From positions 98,092,365-98,156,364 of the forward strand of contig CM051455.1 in the NCBI GenBank assembly GCA_028274465.1: DNA of 64,000 bases, read 5' to 3'. A program made the translations under genes and the position numbers. Within the stretch, counting starts at the first letter, position 1; each line of letters opens with the position of its first letter. Shown here in pieces: positions 43,597-53,803 of this stretch. Under the pieces are notes generated by a model. It was not told where the DNA came from. It worked only from the letters and a program-made list of their open reading frames with translations, and did no database searches. The DNA comes from Plantago ovata (taxonomy: Eukaryota > Streptophyta > Magnoliopsida > Lamiales > Plantaginaceae).

Positions 43597-44122
43597 TGTT
43601 GTTGATTATATGTCCCAAGTTTGGTGGAGAACAAGGTTACAGTTCTCTAGTTAGGTTGGAAACGAATCAAGTGTGCTTTGGTTTCTGAAAAATCATTAGT
43701 GATAGGATTTGTAAGGAACCTCACATCTTATGTTAGTGGATTCAGTCCTAGAAAGGATAAAGTGGATTAGTTGAGAGATTACGCCACTCTCGGATACCAC
43801 TATAAAAGTGTTTGTGTGATTTACTTTACCGCATTTACTTTTTAGCAAGCTACACTTATTGTACACTGACACTCTGCTCACTTGCTGAAACTAGCATTCT
43901 CTGAAAAACACTTATTGTATAAAGTCTTCCGCACTCTGTTTTTAAAGTACCAGTACTCGTTACTGAAAAGTAACAAGTACTTACTGAGAAAGTTAAGTAC
44001 CAGCAAACTCATTACTGAAAAGCAATAAGCACTTGCTGAGAAAGTTTTAAACGACGAAAAGTTTGAAAAGACAATTCACCCCCCCCCCTCTAGTCTTTTT
44101 TTGTTGTTTAAAGGGACCAACA
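43597..44122 (+). repeat. SIRE-type copia LTR
   Basis: About 526 bp, TGTTGTTGATT...GGACCAACA; the left boundary is less sure than the right. TATAAAAG at 43801-43808. Near the end is an imperfect 42-bp direct repeat (about 43953-44048) built on ACTGAAAAG, followed by a C-run and T-rich stretch. A Met-tRNA primer site follows. Confidence 0.75.
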
Positions 44123-44124
44123 AG

Positions 44125-44139
44125 TGGTATCAGAGTTGG
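44125..44139 (+). promoter_or_regulatory. SIRE primer binding site, initiator Met-tRNA
   Basis: TGGTATCAGAGTTGG two bases after the LTR end, the SIRE form of the Met-tRNA primer site. Confidence 0.88.
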
Positions 44140-44234
44140 AGGTTCTTTAACCTTCAGCACTAAACCTAGATCCCCTTAGGTGCTTTTCGTAAATCACTTT
44201 CACTTGATCAGTTTGGTAGTCTTTTGCTGACAGG

Positions 44235-45240
44235 ATGTCGCTAGGAGCTGGAAAACTATGAAAAATGACGAAACAACATGATGCTACATCTTGAGGCCAT
44301 TAGTGATGAAATGGTTACTGTCATAAATGATGGACCTATCAAGATCACTAAACGTGAGAGAAGTTTTTCTCACAAAACCACAGATACTGCTGAAAGGAAA
44401 CTATCTTAGGAGAACCGGTTGACATTGTCGTTCAAAAACCAAGAGAGGAATGGACTTCCGACGAAGCCAAAAGATTCCGTCTTGATGGCCAAGCAAGAAA
44501 CATCATTATTCGATCTACTACAGATACTATACAGTGCAAACTGTGGGGTGCCAAAATTGCTAAGGAAGCTTGGAAAATGGTTCAAGATCTTTATGCTGGA
44601 TCTGACAAAACCAAGGAAAATAAACTCGAAGTGCTAAAGTTGAAGTTCCAAAACTTTAAACAAGGTACAAATGAGTCACTAGAAGACTTGGATTTCAGAT
44701 TCACAACTCTAGTGAGTGACATTGCTGCCTTAGGAGTTGGAAACTTTTATTCAGATTCTGAAAAGGTGAAAACCATTATTAGAAGTTTGAACCAAGAATG
44801 GATCCATACTCAGAACTTCTACTACAATCAAGGAATGCCAAATATCACTCCAACTGAGTTGTTCTCTCATCTTGCTACTGTCAACTACGAGACCAAGCAA
44901 AGAGAAAATGTGTTTGCTGAAAAATCGCAAAACATTGCTCTTGCTGCTAAGCCATCATCTTCTGAAAAGAAGAATGATAAAGAGCCTGCTGATGAAAACG
45001 CTCTTGTTGTTAGAAACATGAAGAAATTCATCAGTACGGAACTTAAAAGGCGAAAAGTAAAAGAGAAGCTGAAAAAGCATCTTGGTAACAACTACCATAA
45101 ATACAAGAATGAAGCTAGCTCGCTGAACAAGCAAGCTCAGAAAGTAAACTCCTCTGAAGAACCAGCAGTTGGCAATGATCTTTGCTTTTAATGCTAACAT
45201 CCGGGACACTTCAAAGAAAATTGTCCTTTACTGAAAGGGA
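44235..45240 (+). pseudogene. SIRE gag
   Basis: UBN2-type gag of a SIRE element. Best open part 44577-45191 (204 aa): 'VQDLYAGSDKTKENKLEVLK', 'FKQGTNESLEDLDFRFTTLV', 'RSLNQEWIHTQNFYYNQGMP', then Lys-rich sequence. Upstream frames give 'NNMMLHLEAISDEMVTVIND' (from about 44265). Just past the stop at 45189 the zinc knuckle remains as C-F-stop-C-stop-HPGHFKENC, spacing CX2CX4HX4C but with two stop codons in it. Several frameshifts before 44577. Confidence 0.85.
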
Positions 45241-45275
45241 AATCGGCTGAAAAGAAGAAGAATTTCAAAAGGGCT

Positions 45276-46557
45276 TTGATTGCTGAAGAAAAGAAAAAGC
45301 TTCAAGCAAAAATCGATGTTCTTTGCATTGAAACAAGATTTGAAGATAGTGAGGTAGAGAGTTCAGACACTGAAGAAGAACAAGCCACTCTTGATGTAGA
45401 GATCGGCAAGGAAGTTTGTGGAATAGCTATGGAAGCTTATCCAGATGTGTCAAAGTACGAATTCTGCCTCATGGCCGGTCAGGTAAATTGTCCTACCTCT
45501 GACTCTAATTCAGAAAGTGAAGATGACATTGACCTTGATAGAGTTCAAGGAGAAACCGAAAGATTTGAGAAAACTCTGAGCAAACAGCAAGAGAAACTAC
45601 AAAATGTTGAACTTCTAACTAAGCAAACTACTGAAAAGTATGTCTTGCTGAGCGTTGAGTCAGAAAAGAAGGATGCTGAAATATTGCATCTCAAGAAGTT
45701 AATTGCTGAAGCTACAAAGAAGAATGCTCAAATGGCAATAGAATTGGAAGAGTATCAGTCCTCAATTCTAAAGTTACTTGCTGAAATACAAGAAATGAAA
45801 AAGATGAAAGTCAATTTCAAATGTTATGCTGATGCTAGTAACACACTGACTGAACTAAACTCTTATCTAAGAGATCCATCTTAGAAAGAAGGTTTAGGTG
45901 CAACGTTTGAAGATGATGATGTAATACTCTTTAGTAAAGACAAATCACCAATCACCTTTTTTCGTGCAACTGATAGTGGTCAACCAGAACTCTATCAGAT
46001 TGGTCAATCTAAGGTTGCTGAAATAAGCAATCAAGTACCTACGACCTTAAAGCCCGTTGTTGCCACTCAAAGTAACAAGACTTTAAAATGAAAACCGGTT
46101 GCTCAAAAGCAAACAGTTCAAAAAAAGGAAGCTGCAAAGCATTCCGCCAAGACAAGTTGCTGAAAAGAAATTTGTTAAGACTAAAGGAAAGATTACTAAA
46201 AGTAATCAGAAGACCTTTGATTTCAAACCTGAATCGAGTAAGGTTGCTGAGACAAAAGCTCAACACTCTCCGAAAAGTGGACTTGGATTCAAAACCAAGC
46301 AAAGTCAGCAAAGATACTTCAAAGAGATGAACAAAACCAAGCCTAAGAGTTCTGATAAAACTCAAAATGCTAGGACTAGAAGGAACCTTGCTAGAAAAGA
46401 ACTTACTGAAAAGTATGTTCAGCAAAAGGGTCAACCAAGCAAGACACCACATCAGAAATTGGACTTGATTAGCTATGATCAAAAGTCTTTCGGTTCTAAG
46501 CCCTCTAGTTCCTCAGCAAGTAGAAAACAAGTCAAAGTTGAAAAACTCAAGACTTAG
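45276..46557 (+). pseudogene. SIRE gag C-terminal/linker region, coiled-coil rich
   Basis: 45276-45884 (202 aa) is strongly charged, with heptad-like Glu/Lys/Leu sequence (ETERFEKTLSKQQEKLQNVE, IELEEYQSSILKLLAEIQEM), predicted by eye to be coiled coil, and acidic patches (SDTEEEQA). After a stop and a frame change, 46099-46557 (152 aa) is a very basic Ser/Lys/Gln-rich linker that ends in TAG at 46555-46557, exactly at an intron-like donor. Confidence 0.7.
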
Positions 46558-46637
46558 GTTTCCACGGAACGTTTTCTTGAACATGTTAATGGACATCCAA
46601 TATTGGATAATTAACTTGTTTTCTCTTGATTGTGCAG
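46558..46637 (+). other. Intron-like segment joining SIRE gag and pol frames
   Basis: 80 nt: CTTAG|GTTTCC ... ATAATTAAC ... TGTTTTCTCTTGATTGTGCAG|AC. T-rich, branch-like TTAAC, good acceptor. Removal brings the frame ending at 46557 into line with the protease frame starting ACTTCAGCC at 46638; without removal they are in different frames. The last exon codon is TAG in this copy. Confidence 0.55.
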
Positions 46638-47742
46638 ACTTCAGCCACGGAGACAAACAATGCAATTTGGCACTTTGACAGTGGTTGTGGAAAGCACATG
46701 ACGGGCAACAAGAAAAACCTTATAAACTATAGACGATGGTCTAAAGGTCCAACAATAAGGTTTGTTGATGGAGGCTTTGGTTCTACTAAAGGTTATGGTG
46801 ACGTGAAGTTAGGATGCATTACGATTTCGGGAGTTCTTTATGTCAAAACTCTCAAGTTTAACCTTTTCAGCATGAGTCAATTCGCTGACAAATGTTACTT
46901 CATCAAAATCAAAAGCGATGAATGTAAACTTATTGACTTTGAGACAAAGAAGGTTATTATGGTTGCTAGAAGATCAGGAGATCTCTATACCGTAGATTGG
47001 TCTTCAGCAATCGTTGAAAAATGCCTTGTCTCAGATCATGATTGCCTTGCTGAAAAAGCATGGTTATGGCATAAACGAACAAGTCACCCAAACTTCAAGA
47101 CGCTGAATAAGCTGTCTAAAAAGGCAGTTGTAGTTGGATTACCTAAGGTTACTTTTAAGAAGGATGGTGTTTGCAATGCATGTCAGCAAGGAAAGCAAAC
47201 CAAAACTTCTTTCAAGAACAAGGCAGTACCGTCAACTACAAAACATTTACAACTCTTGCACATGGACTTGTTTGAATCTTCTTCAACAAGCTATGTTGGC
47301 AAGAAGTATGGTCTGGTGGTGGTAAATGACTATTCAATATTCACTTGGGTAGTATTTATCAAACACAAGTCTGAAACAAGGAGTGAAATACCTAACTTGC
47401 TGAACAAGCTCGAAGTCATGAAAAATGACAAGGTAAAAGTCATAAGAACACCATGGTACTGAGTTTGTAAACCAGTACATAACTGAGTATTGCACTTCAA
47501 AAGGCATACAACATCAGTTATCCTCAGTAAGGACACCTCAACAAAATGGTGTTGCTGAAAGGAAGAATCGTACCCTTAAGGAAGCAGCTAGAACGATGCT
47601 TGCTGACACTGAAATAAGTGAAGCTTATTGGGTTGAAGCGATTAATACCGCCTGCTATACTCAAAATAGATGCTTGATAACTAAGGAATACAACAAAACT
47701 CCCTATGAGTTATTTGTTGGAAGACCTCCTAACATCACCCAT
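46638..47742 (+). pseudogene. SIRE protease and integrase, interrupted by Athila C
   Basis: Protease 'WHFDSGCGKHMTG' with DSG, then 'GVLYVKTLKFNLFSMSQF', zinc-binding 'WLWHKRTSHPNFKTLNKLSK...VCNACQQGKQ', integrase 'LLHMDLFESSS' (first Asp), 'VVNDYSIFTWVVFIKHKSET'. A frameshift near 47445-47460 precedes the 'TEFVNQYITEYC' part, so the segment of the second Asp is damaged; then 'QNGVAERKNRTLKEAARTML' (catalytic Glu) and 'YELFVGRPPNITH', where element C is inserted. It continues at 56610. Confidence 0.9.
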
Positions 47743-49056
47743 TTATGAATGTGTATTTTACACTTTCATTTGAGTCTTTTTCACCTATTTTAGCTATCCT
47801 CTATGTTAATTTAGCTATATTTTAGTGCATTTTATTAGAATAGTGTCACGTTTCCCTTTAGTTTTTATTTCACATGTTTTGGTTGAAAAACGAGGATTTC
47901 CGGGCAATTATATTGAAGTTGACAAGGAATTGGTGTTCCAGAAGCCTATTTGGAGTATCTGAAGGTTTCCAGATAGGATTTGGAGTCTAGGGGTCGAATC
48001 TGGAGGTTAGAAGGCCACTAGAAGTCAGAAACCGAGTCCGAAAAGGGGAAGAAATACAAAAACGCATCGAAAACGCGGAATTCCGCGAATTTTACTCCCG
48101 GGCGAATCGCCCGGGATGTGGGGCGAATCGGCCCACACCAGGCGAATCGCCCGGTGTGTGGGGCCCTTCGCCCCACACAAATTCGAGGCCTATATATAGT
48201 TGCTCAGTTTTTCTCCGAAATTCATACTTTTCCCGACCTATTCTCTCACCTTTCTCTGTAGTTTTAGGTAGGAACTTCCCAGAGCTTGTTCTGGGGGTTC
48301 GTAGCTTAGGGGATACTTTTTCATAGCAATTTGGAGCTTGTAAGATCGCGATTCTTCGGAGACTGACAACCTTCGGTAACATTGTATCTTACGGTTTATT
48401 CTACTTATTTTATATATCCTTCAACATGTTTTCTTCTATGATTTCTGTTGATTGCATGACAACTATGAGTAGCTAAACTTATCGTTGGTGGTAGTATGTG
48501 AATTCTTAGCGAAGAGATTGATAATCATGCTAATGGCTATATCGCGCATTATACTCCGTGTTATTGCTTTATTTCGTTGATCAGGCGCAACCTATATCTT
48601 CGTATGTTGATTAATTATTATGCACAATTAGACCCTTGTCGACCTATGCATATCTATATCTTCGTAGTGTTGAATAATTACGGAACACAATTGGACAATA
48701 GTGTTTGACTTGTCAGTATCTATATCTTCGTAGTGTGTGATAATTACAACAAGACAATTGATTGACCAAAGATCTCCATGCACGACCGAGGAATTTACGC
48801 ATGATTATTAACCCGTTATGCTTTGAAGGATCATACTATCACCAATCTCCATTATCTGTTAGAAAAACCTTTGCTATTCCGTCTGCTGTTTTTATATTCT
48901 AAATTAGATTTGATAAAGCTAGTTATAGTCCTTAGAGAACGACACTCGAGGTCATTCTACTGCAACACTACGGTTTTCGTTGTAGTCGTGAATTGCCTTT
49001 GGCTAAATAACAAATTTATTTGATTAATCGGGACCCGACAACTCTTCGGTTCATCA
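47743..49056 (+). repeat. Element C 5' LTR
   Basis: 1314 bp; starts TTATGAATG, where other copies have TGATGAATG, and ends GGTTCATCA. Palindrome cluster 48074-48178 and TATATATAG at 48190-48198. Three direct repeats headed by 'tatatcttcgta' at 48591-48766. Confidence 0.93.
48074..48198 (+). promoter_or_regulatory. U3 palindrome cluster and TATA box, element C 5' LTR
   Basis: CGCGGAATTCCGCG (48074-48087), CCCGGGCGAATCGCCCGGG (48097-48115, 9-bp arms), a GGGGCGAATCGGCCC unit, CACCAGGCGAATCGCCCGGTG, and GTGTGGGGC...GCCCCACAC (48156-48178), then the TATA box at 48190. These look like dense binding sites or cruciform sequence in the core promoter. Equivalent clusters: 55645-55732, 58702-58784, 60608-60698. 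Confidence 0.65.
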
Positions 49057-49201
49057 AATTGGCGACGTTGCCGGGGACTATACTCCTTTTTTCTGTTTAA
49101 TTTGTTTATATTTTCAGCATTCAATTCCTAATTCTATTAGTTTTAGTTTTCCTTTTTAATCTCTCTCTGATACTGCTTTCCTAGTCTGATACAGATAGTG
49201 T

Positions 49202-51298
49202 ATGCCACATACAGGATCTAGGGGAACACCGCTTGCTGATTCAATTGCTGAGATCGACAGAATCTACCACCAAAGAAGGCGACTACTTCAAAGGCGTGCA
49301 CTAGAGGAAATAGAGGATACCGATTTCTCTGAATCTCTACACAGTCATTTCAAGGAAATCGACGGAATGGCAGAAGCTAGACCACTGAAAGCATGGGTTC
49401 AACCCACCAAGGATCGTATGAGGGGACTGGCGATTGTTCTTTCGTCTGCAACTCGAGATCTGGAAATCAAGAACCACGCGTTCCAACAACTTCCGAGGTT
49501 CTATGGCTTAGCAAGGGAAGATGTGATGGGGTACTTGCACGATATCGATGATTTCGTCAACCAACTCCCACGACCCGGAGCTGAAATAACAACGGATGAG
49601 TTACGGATGAAGGTTTTTGCTATGGGGCTCGGCGACAGAGCCAAGTCATGGTTGAGTTCTCTACCAGCAGGCTCGCTGGACACTTGGGAGAAGGTTTTTT
49701 CAGCTTTCATGGAAAAATACTTCCCTCACACCTTGACTACCGCGCTAAAGGCGCAAATCACTGGATTCAAGCAGGACTATGATGAGACCATCTACACCGC
49801 GTTTGAGAGGTTCCAAGATCTCACGAAAAAGTGCCCTCACCATGGTTTTGAGCTTTCTGACCTAGTCCAACACTTCTACAATGGACTAACCTTCGAGAAC
49901 CAACAAGTGGTGGATTTCCAATGCGGAGGCAATATTTGGTAGGAAACCGCAGAAGCCGTCTGGGCAGTTTTCGAAAGGCTTGCTAAGGGTTCGCAGTTCA
50001 AGGACCCAAGAGCGATGGTTAGGAGACGTGGACCTGAAGCTCCACCGACTCAAGAAGCCCCAATCTATAGGAGGAATGGGGATCAATTCGAGTGCTTTAC
50101 CAACGAATTGAAGCAAGTCCTCAAGAGCGCCACTAGAACAACTGTTTCGAACGAAATATGCCGAATATGCAAGAACTATGGGCATGGGGCTCATATGTGT
50201 AGATCGGAGCTTGCATATGAAGATGGCAACTGGGCTCGAAGAGGCGAAGAGGAAGCCTTTGCTACGGAGTTTGGTACTCAAGAAGCTAGCTACGGACAAG
50301 ATAGTAGGAATCCTCGAGGTGGATTTTGGAGAAGAGGGTTCCGAAACAATCAAGGATATGCACCGGCTAACCAAAGTTATGGCCCTAACCAAGACCGTTG
50401 TAGGCTTAACTATGGTAATGACCACTGCGAAAACCCCGCTCCGAAAGAGCCACCGAAGTCGAAGTCGGCTCAACTGATGGAGAACTTGCAAAAGATGGTT
50501 GATCACACCCAAAGTTTTCTCAAACGTTATGAAGAAGATTCTGAGAAGACTAGGGCAAGGCTTGATAGGTTGGAAGAGAGCACTAGGCTTGCCCATCAAA
50601 AGATGCTAGAGTTGATCGACCGAGAAGCAAGTAGGGAACAAGGCAAACTGCCTAGCAACACTGAGAAGTCGAATTCCATTACCTTGGCGGGTGATCTACC
50701 TGACGAAATCACCATTAAGAAGGTTTCTAAGTGCGAGTGTTGCAAGAAGGAAGTACTCCCACATGCTAAGGAAGAAGATAAGGACCTTGGTTCTGACGAG
50801 AGTGAAGAGGAGCTAGAGGATCCCGAGCCACTCCCTAAAAGTTTCGATGTTAAGGTCGGGATTGGTGAGTTTGAAGATGTCCGTGCCACACTAGACACAG
50901 GATCCTACTCTAACGTGCTCCCTTTGAATGTGTTTGAGAAGAGTAGCCTTGGAAAACTATCTGAGCATAGGGCTATTGTGCAACTGGCGGATGGATCCTT
51001 TGTGAGACCCGAAGGCGTTGTGAAAAATGTGTTGGTCAAGATTGGTGAATCTTCTGTATACACCAATTTTGTAGTTATGCCGGCGTCTGCACCTGGGACG
51101 GGGGATGTCATTCTCTTGGGGCGAACGTTCTTGACTAAGCTACGCTCCGTGATGGACATCTACCAAAGAACTTGCACTATTGAAGTGGATGACAAGCAAC
51201 ACGTGTTGAGAGCCATATCTGATTCACCTGATCCGCCTGATATTCCTTACACTACTCACTACTGTGGTCTTGCAGCCTATGTTCTTTCTTATTCATAG
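49202..51298 (+). pseudogene. Athila gag-protease (element C), one in-frame TAG
   Basis: A single 699-codon frame broken only by TAG at 49940-49942. Gag: MPHTGSRGTPLADSIAEIDR, 'QQLPRFYGLAREDVMGYLHD', 'LGDRAKSWLSSLPAGSLDTW', 'YDETIYTAFERFQDLTKKCP', zinc knuckle CRICKNYGHGAHMC, Gly/Asn-rich 'RNPRGGFWRRGFRNNQGYAP'. Protease: 'DVRATLDTGSYSNVLPLNVF' (catalytic DTG) and 'GTGDVILLGRTFLTKLRSVM'. Ends soon after 'HYCGLAAYVLSYS'. A TCCGGG...CCCGGA hairpin follows at about 51405-51421, then a 13-bp 'tttatcgctttct' repeat. Confidence 0.93.
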
Positions 51299-51617
51299 GT
51301 TCGTGGCATGAAGAGGAGATCAATGAAGGGGAAGTCTAGTACCCGCAGAAAGAAGAGCTAGGCACAAACAGGAGTCGAGTCAAAGACTTTAAATAATGGC
51401 ACTATCCGGGAGGCAACCCGGAGTTTTTATCGCTTTCTTTATCGCTTTCTTTACCGCTTTATTGCATGCATTCATTCTTGAACAATTTGCTTCTCATATG
51501 TGAATTTGTTCATCTCTGTGTCGTATGTGCTTATGTTTGAGTGAGATTTATCGAGTGGTTTTATGAAAAAAATTGGTTCCGGGGATTTAAAACCGCGTTT
51601 TCTGTCAAAAAGACCGT
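51299..51617 (+). other. Element C intergenic segment between protease and internal palindrome cluster
   Basis: Non-coding. Begins where other gypsy elements would continue into RT. Holds the CCGGG-AGGCAA-CCCGG hairpin (51405-51421), shared with F (about 28386-28402 on the minus strand) and E (about 63255-63270), and short pyrimidine repeats. The join looks the same in all three derivatives. Confidence 0.6.
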
Positions 51618-51712
51618 CTCCCCACATCGGGGAGCGGGGGGCGAATCGCCCCGTGTGGGGCGACTCGTCCCACACCGGAGGCGACTCGCCCCATGGCCTC
51701 TGGAGATAAAAA
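51618..51712 (+). promoter_or_regulatory. Internal palindrome cluster and TATA-like box, element C
   Basis: CTCCCC...GGGGAG stem (51618-51634), GGGGCGAATCGCCCC, GTGTGGGGCGACTCGTCCCACAC, then 'gagataaaaaacg' at about 51703-51715. It copies the design of the LTR core promoter about 775 nt upstream of the 3' ORF. An internal promoter is inferred. Confidence 0.5.
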
Positions 51713-51922
51713 ACGCGGACCCCTTCTTTACCTCATTTTCTTCATTCTCTCCACCTTCTTCTCCCCAAAAACCGAGAATTGCGAAATTAACTTCAAAACT
51801 TCATAACTTCTTCATTTCTTCACCAAATTTAGTGTTCTTTAGCTTCAATCGAAGCCTATTACGTGGTCTATCTTTTCATCCGAATAGATTTCGCCCTAGT
51901 GCATTAGTTTTTCAGATCTGAG

Positions 51923-52460
51923 GTATCTTCTTATGAACCCTAATTTTCAAATTTGTGGGTTTTCTAATTTGAGCTTCAATTATGCTTATTTGATGCATGG
52001 GTAGGTTGTTTGTGTGATTGGAAGCATTATTTACTATCAATTGCATGCTCAATTATGCTTGGATTATTAATTTGGGAATTTTGCTACTAGATGATATCTT
52101 GTTATGCAATATATCTTTATCTTTTATTTCTTGCATATGATTGTGTTTATTGATGTAATGATGATGGATTTGATGATAGAATGCTTAATTGTTTAATATG
52201 AGGATTTATGATGCTAGAATTTTTCGCTACTTTGGTATGGATTGAACCTTGTGATTCAAGGAATTTGTTGTTTAGCAAGAGCATAATGTGATATGTTATT
52301 GTAGTAGTTACATTGATATGTTGCGTGATGAAGTAACTAGACTAGACATTGGGTTTTTGAGGAGTTGGATTGTTGAAGATATTGCTCGATTGTTCGCTCG
52401 TACATTTACATATGCATAGGTCTATTTTGCATCGTACAAGATACTAATTGCTGTTTGTAG
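51923..52460 (+). other. Intron-like segment before the 3' ORF, element C
   Basis: CTGAG|GTATC ... TTGCTGTTTGTAG|GAATC, 538 nt, T-rich; the ORF's ATG is five bases after the acceptor (52466). Conserved in F and, on the donor side, in E. Confidence 0.5.
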
Positions 52461-52465
52461 GAATC

Positions 52466-53803
52466 ATGGCACCAAGATCGAGGAGAGCCGGCTAGAGCAG
52501 AAAGGGGAAAGGAGTAGCATCAAGCTCCCAACTGTCTCACCATATGTACGAGATGTCTTTAGCTGCGGTAGAGGTGCGTCAAAGGCTAGAAGTGGAGCTG
52601 GCCGACGGGGGAAGATCGATCATTCCAGACAGGAGGATTGATATTCCAGAGTCAGCAGCTGGAACGGCGGGATATAGGACGATGTCACGGTTGGGATCAA
52701 GAAGGAATTGGGTTTGGTACAGTTCCAACAGGTTCAAGGGGTACGACGTGAGCCTCCTCCAAGAGTTCTACACTGGATACACAGATCTCGAGGAGAAGAA
52801 TGGGGTACTAATTCGAGTCCTGATAATACCATGGACACCAGAGCACATTCCTTCATTCATCCATTTTGGGCAGCAGGAGTTCACAGGGAGCGACCATGCC
52901 TACCTGTATTCAAGGGCCAATAGGGGGATAGGAAGACATATTACGGACGTAATCTGCAACAGGGAGTACAGATATCCATAAATCGGGGGAGAACCTACAC
53001 GGATCCGTCAGAGCGACCTTAGCATTGAAGCTAAGGTGTTGATGAAATTTTGCATCTTCAACTTGATCCCTAGGAAGAATGACTCGTGGATTCAGCCCTA
53101 CTACGCCGAGCTCCTCTACTGCTTGATAGACAAACATCGGATCGACATCGGGCACATCATGTATGAGGAGTATGAGCGCCACTGGGAAAAGAAGAGGAAG
53201 CCCTTCATCTTCCCAAGCTTCATCACTGCCTATTGCAAATATCATGGGGTCGATGACATTGACGAGGGGGATTGCGAGGTCGCTGCCCTTTCACCTTCAA
53301 CCATTGAGGTGCAGCTGACTAGGTATCCGTTGAAGAACCCCACGGCTGCCGCTGCTGATGTGGGAGCACCCTTCCAGCCGAGCGATTCCGATCATGAGGA
53401 TGATTATGAGGATGATATGGAGGCCGATGATGGCCAAGCCCCTATCCCAGATATCCCATTTGTCCATAGAGCACCGCATGCACCGCCTCGAGCACCACAG
53501 GGGTCTAGAGGATTTGACTTCTCTGAATTCCGTACCTACCTCGACGGCCGTTTCGATAGAATTGATGCCAGTAATGCGGCCTTGCAACAGGACAACGCGG
53601 CCTTGCGACAGGACCTCGACGGGCACATTGCCCAGCACAACCGCGATTGGGAGACATTCGAGGAGCATCGCCGGGAGGATAGGCAACAAAGGTGGGAGCA
53701 GCAACAGCTCATCCAGCAGCAACAGGAGGCCCTACGGCAGTCAAATGAGCTCCTGTCTGACATGTGGAGGAACTTTTATGGGGATTACCATCCCAATGAT
53801 TAG
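52466..53803 (+). pseudogene. Plant-transposon-like 3' ORF (element C)
   Basis: 446 codons in one frame from ATG at 52466, broken by TAG at codon 10 (52493-52495) and TAA near 52981. N-terminal basic patch, 'MYEMSLAAVEVRQRLEVELA', then 'IGGEPTRIRQSDLSIEAKVL', 'PRKNDSWIQPYYAELLYCLI', 'RIDIGHIMYEEYERHWEKKR' and 'PFIFPSFITAYCKYHGVDDI'. This matches my memory of the 'putative plant transposon protein' family found in the env position of Athila-like elements. The C-terminal third has an acidic run (DSDHEDDYEDDMEADD) and a Gln-rich coiled coil (QQRWEQQQLIQQQQEALRQS). Function unknown. Confidence 0.7.

Noticed and set aside
45885-46098. A second intron in the SIRE linker
   Set aside because: Frame changes here are explained by stops and small indels; no matched donor/acceptor pair that restores frame.
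49940-49942. TAG in C's gag as a readthrough signal
   Set aside because: Not present at this position in E, and the context has no structure; an ordinary W-to-stop change.
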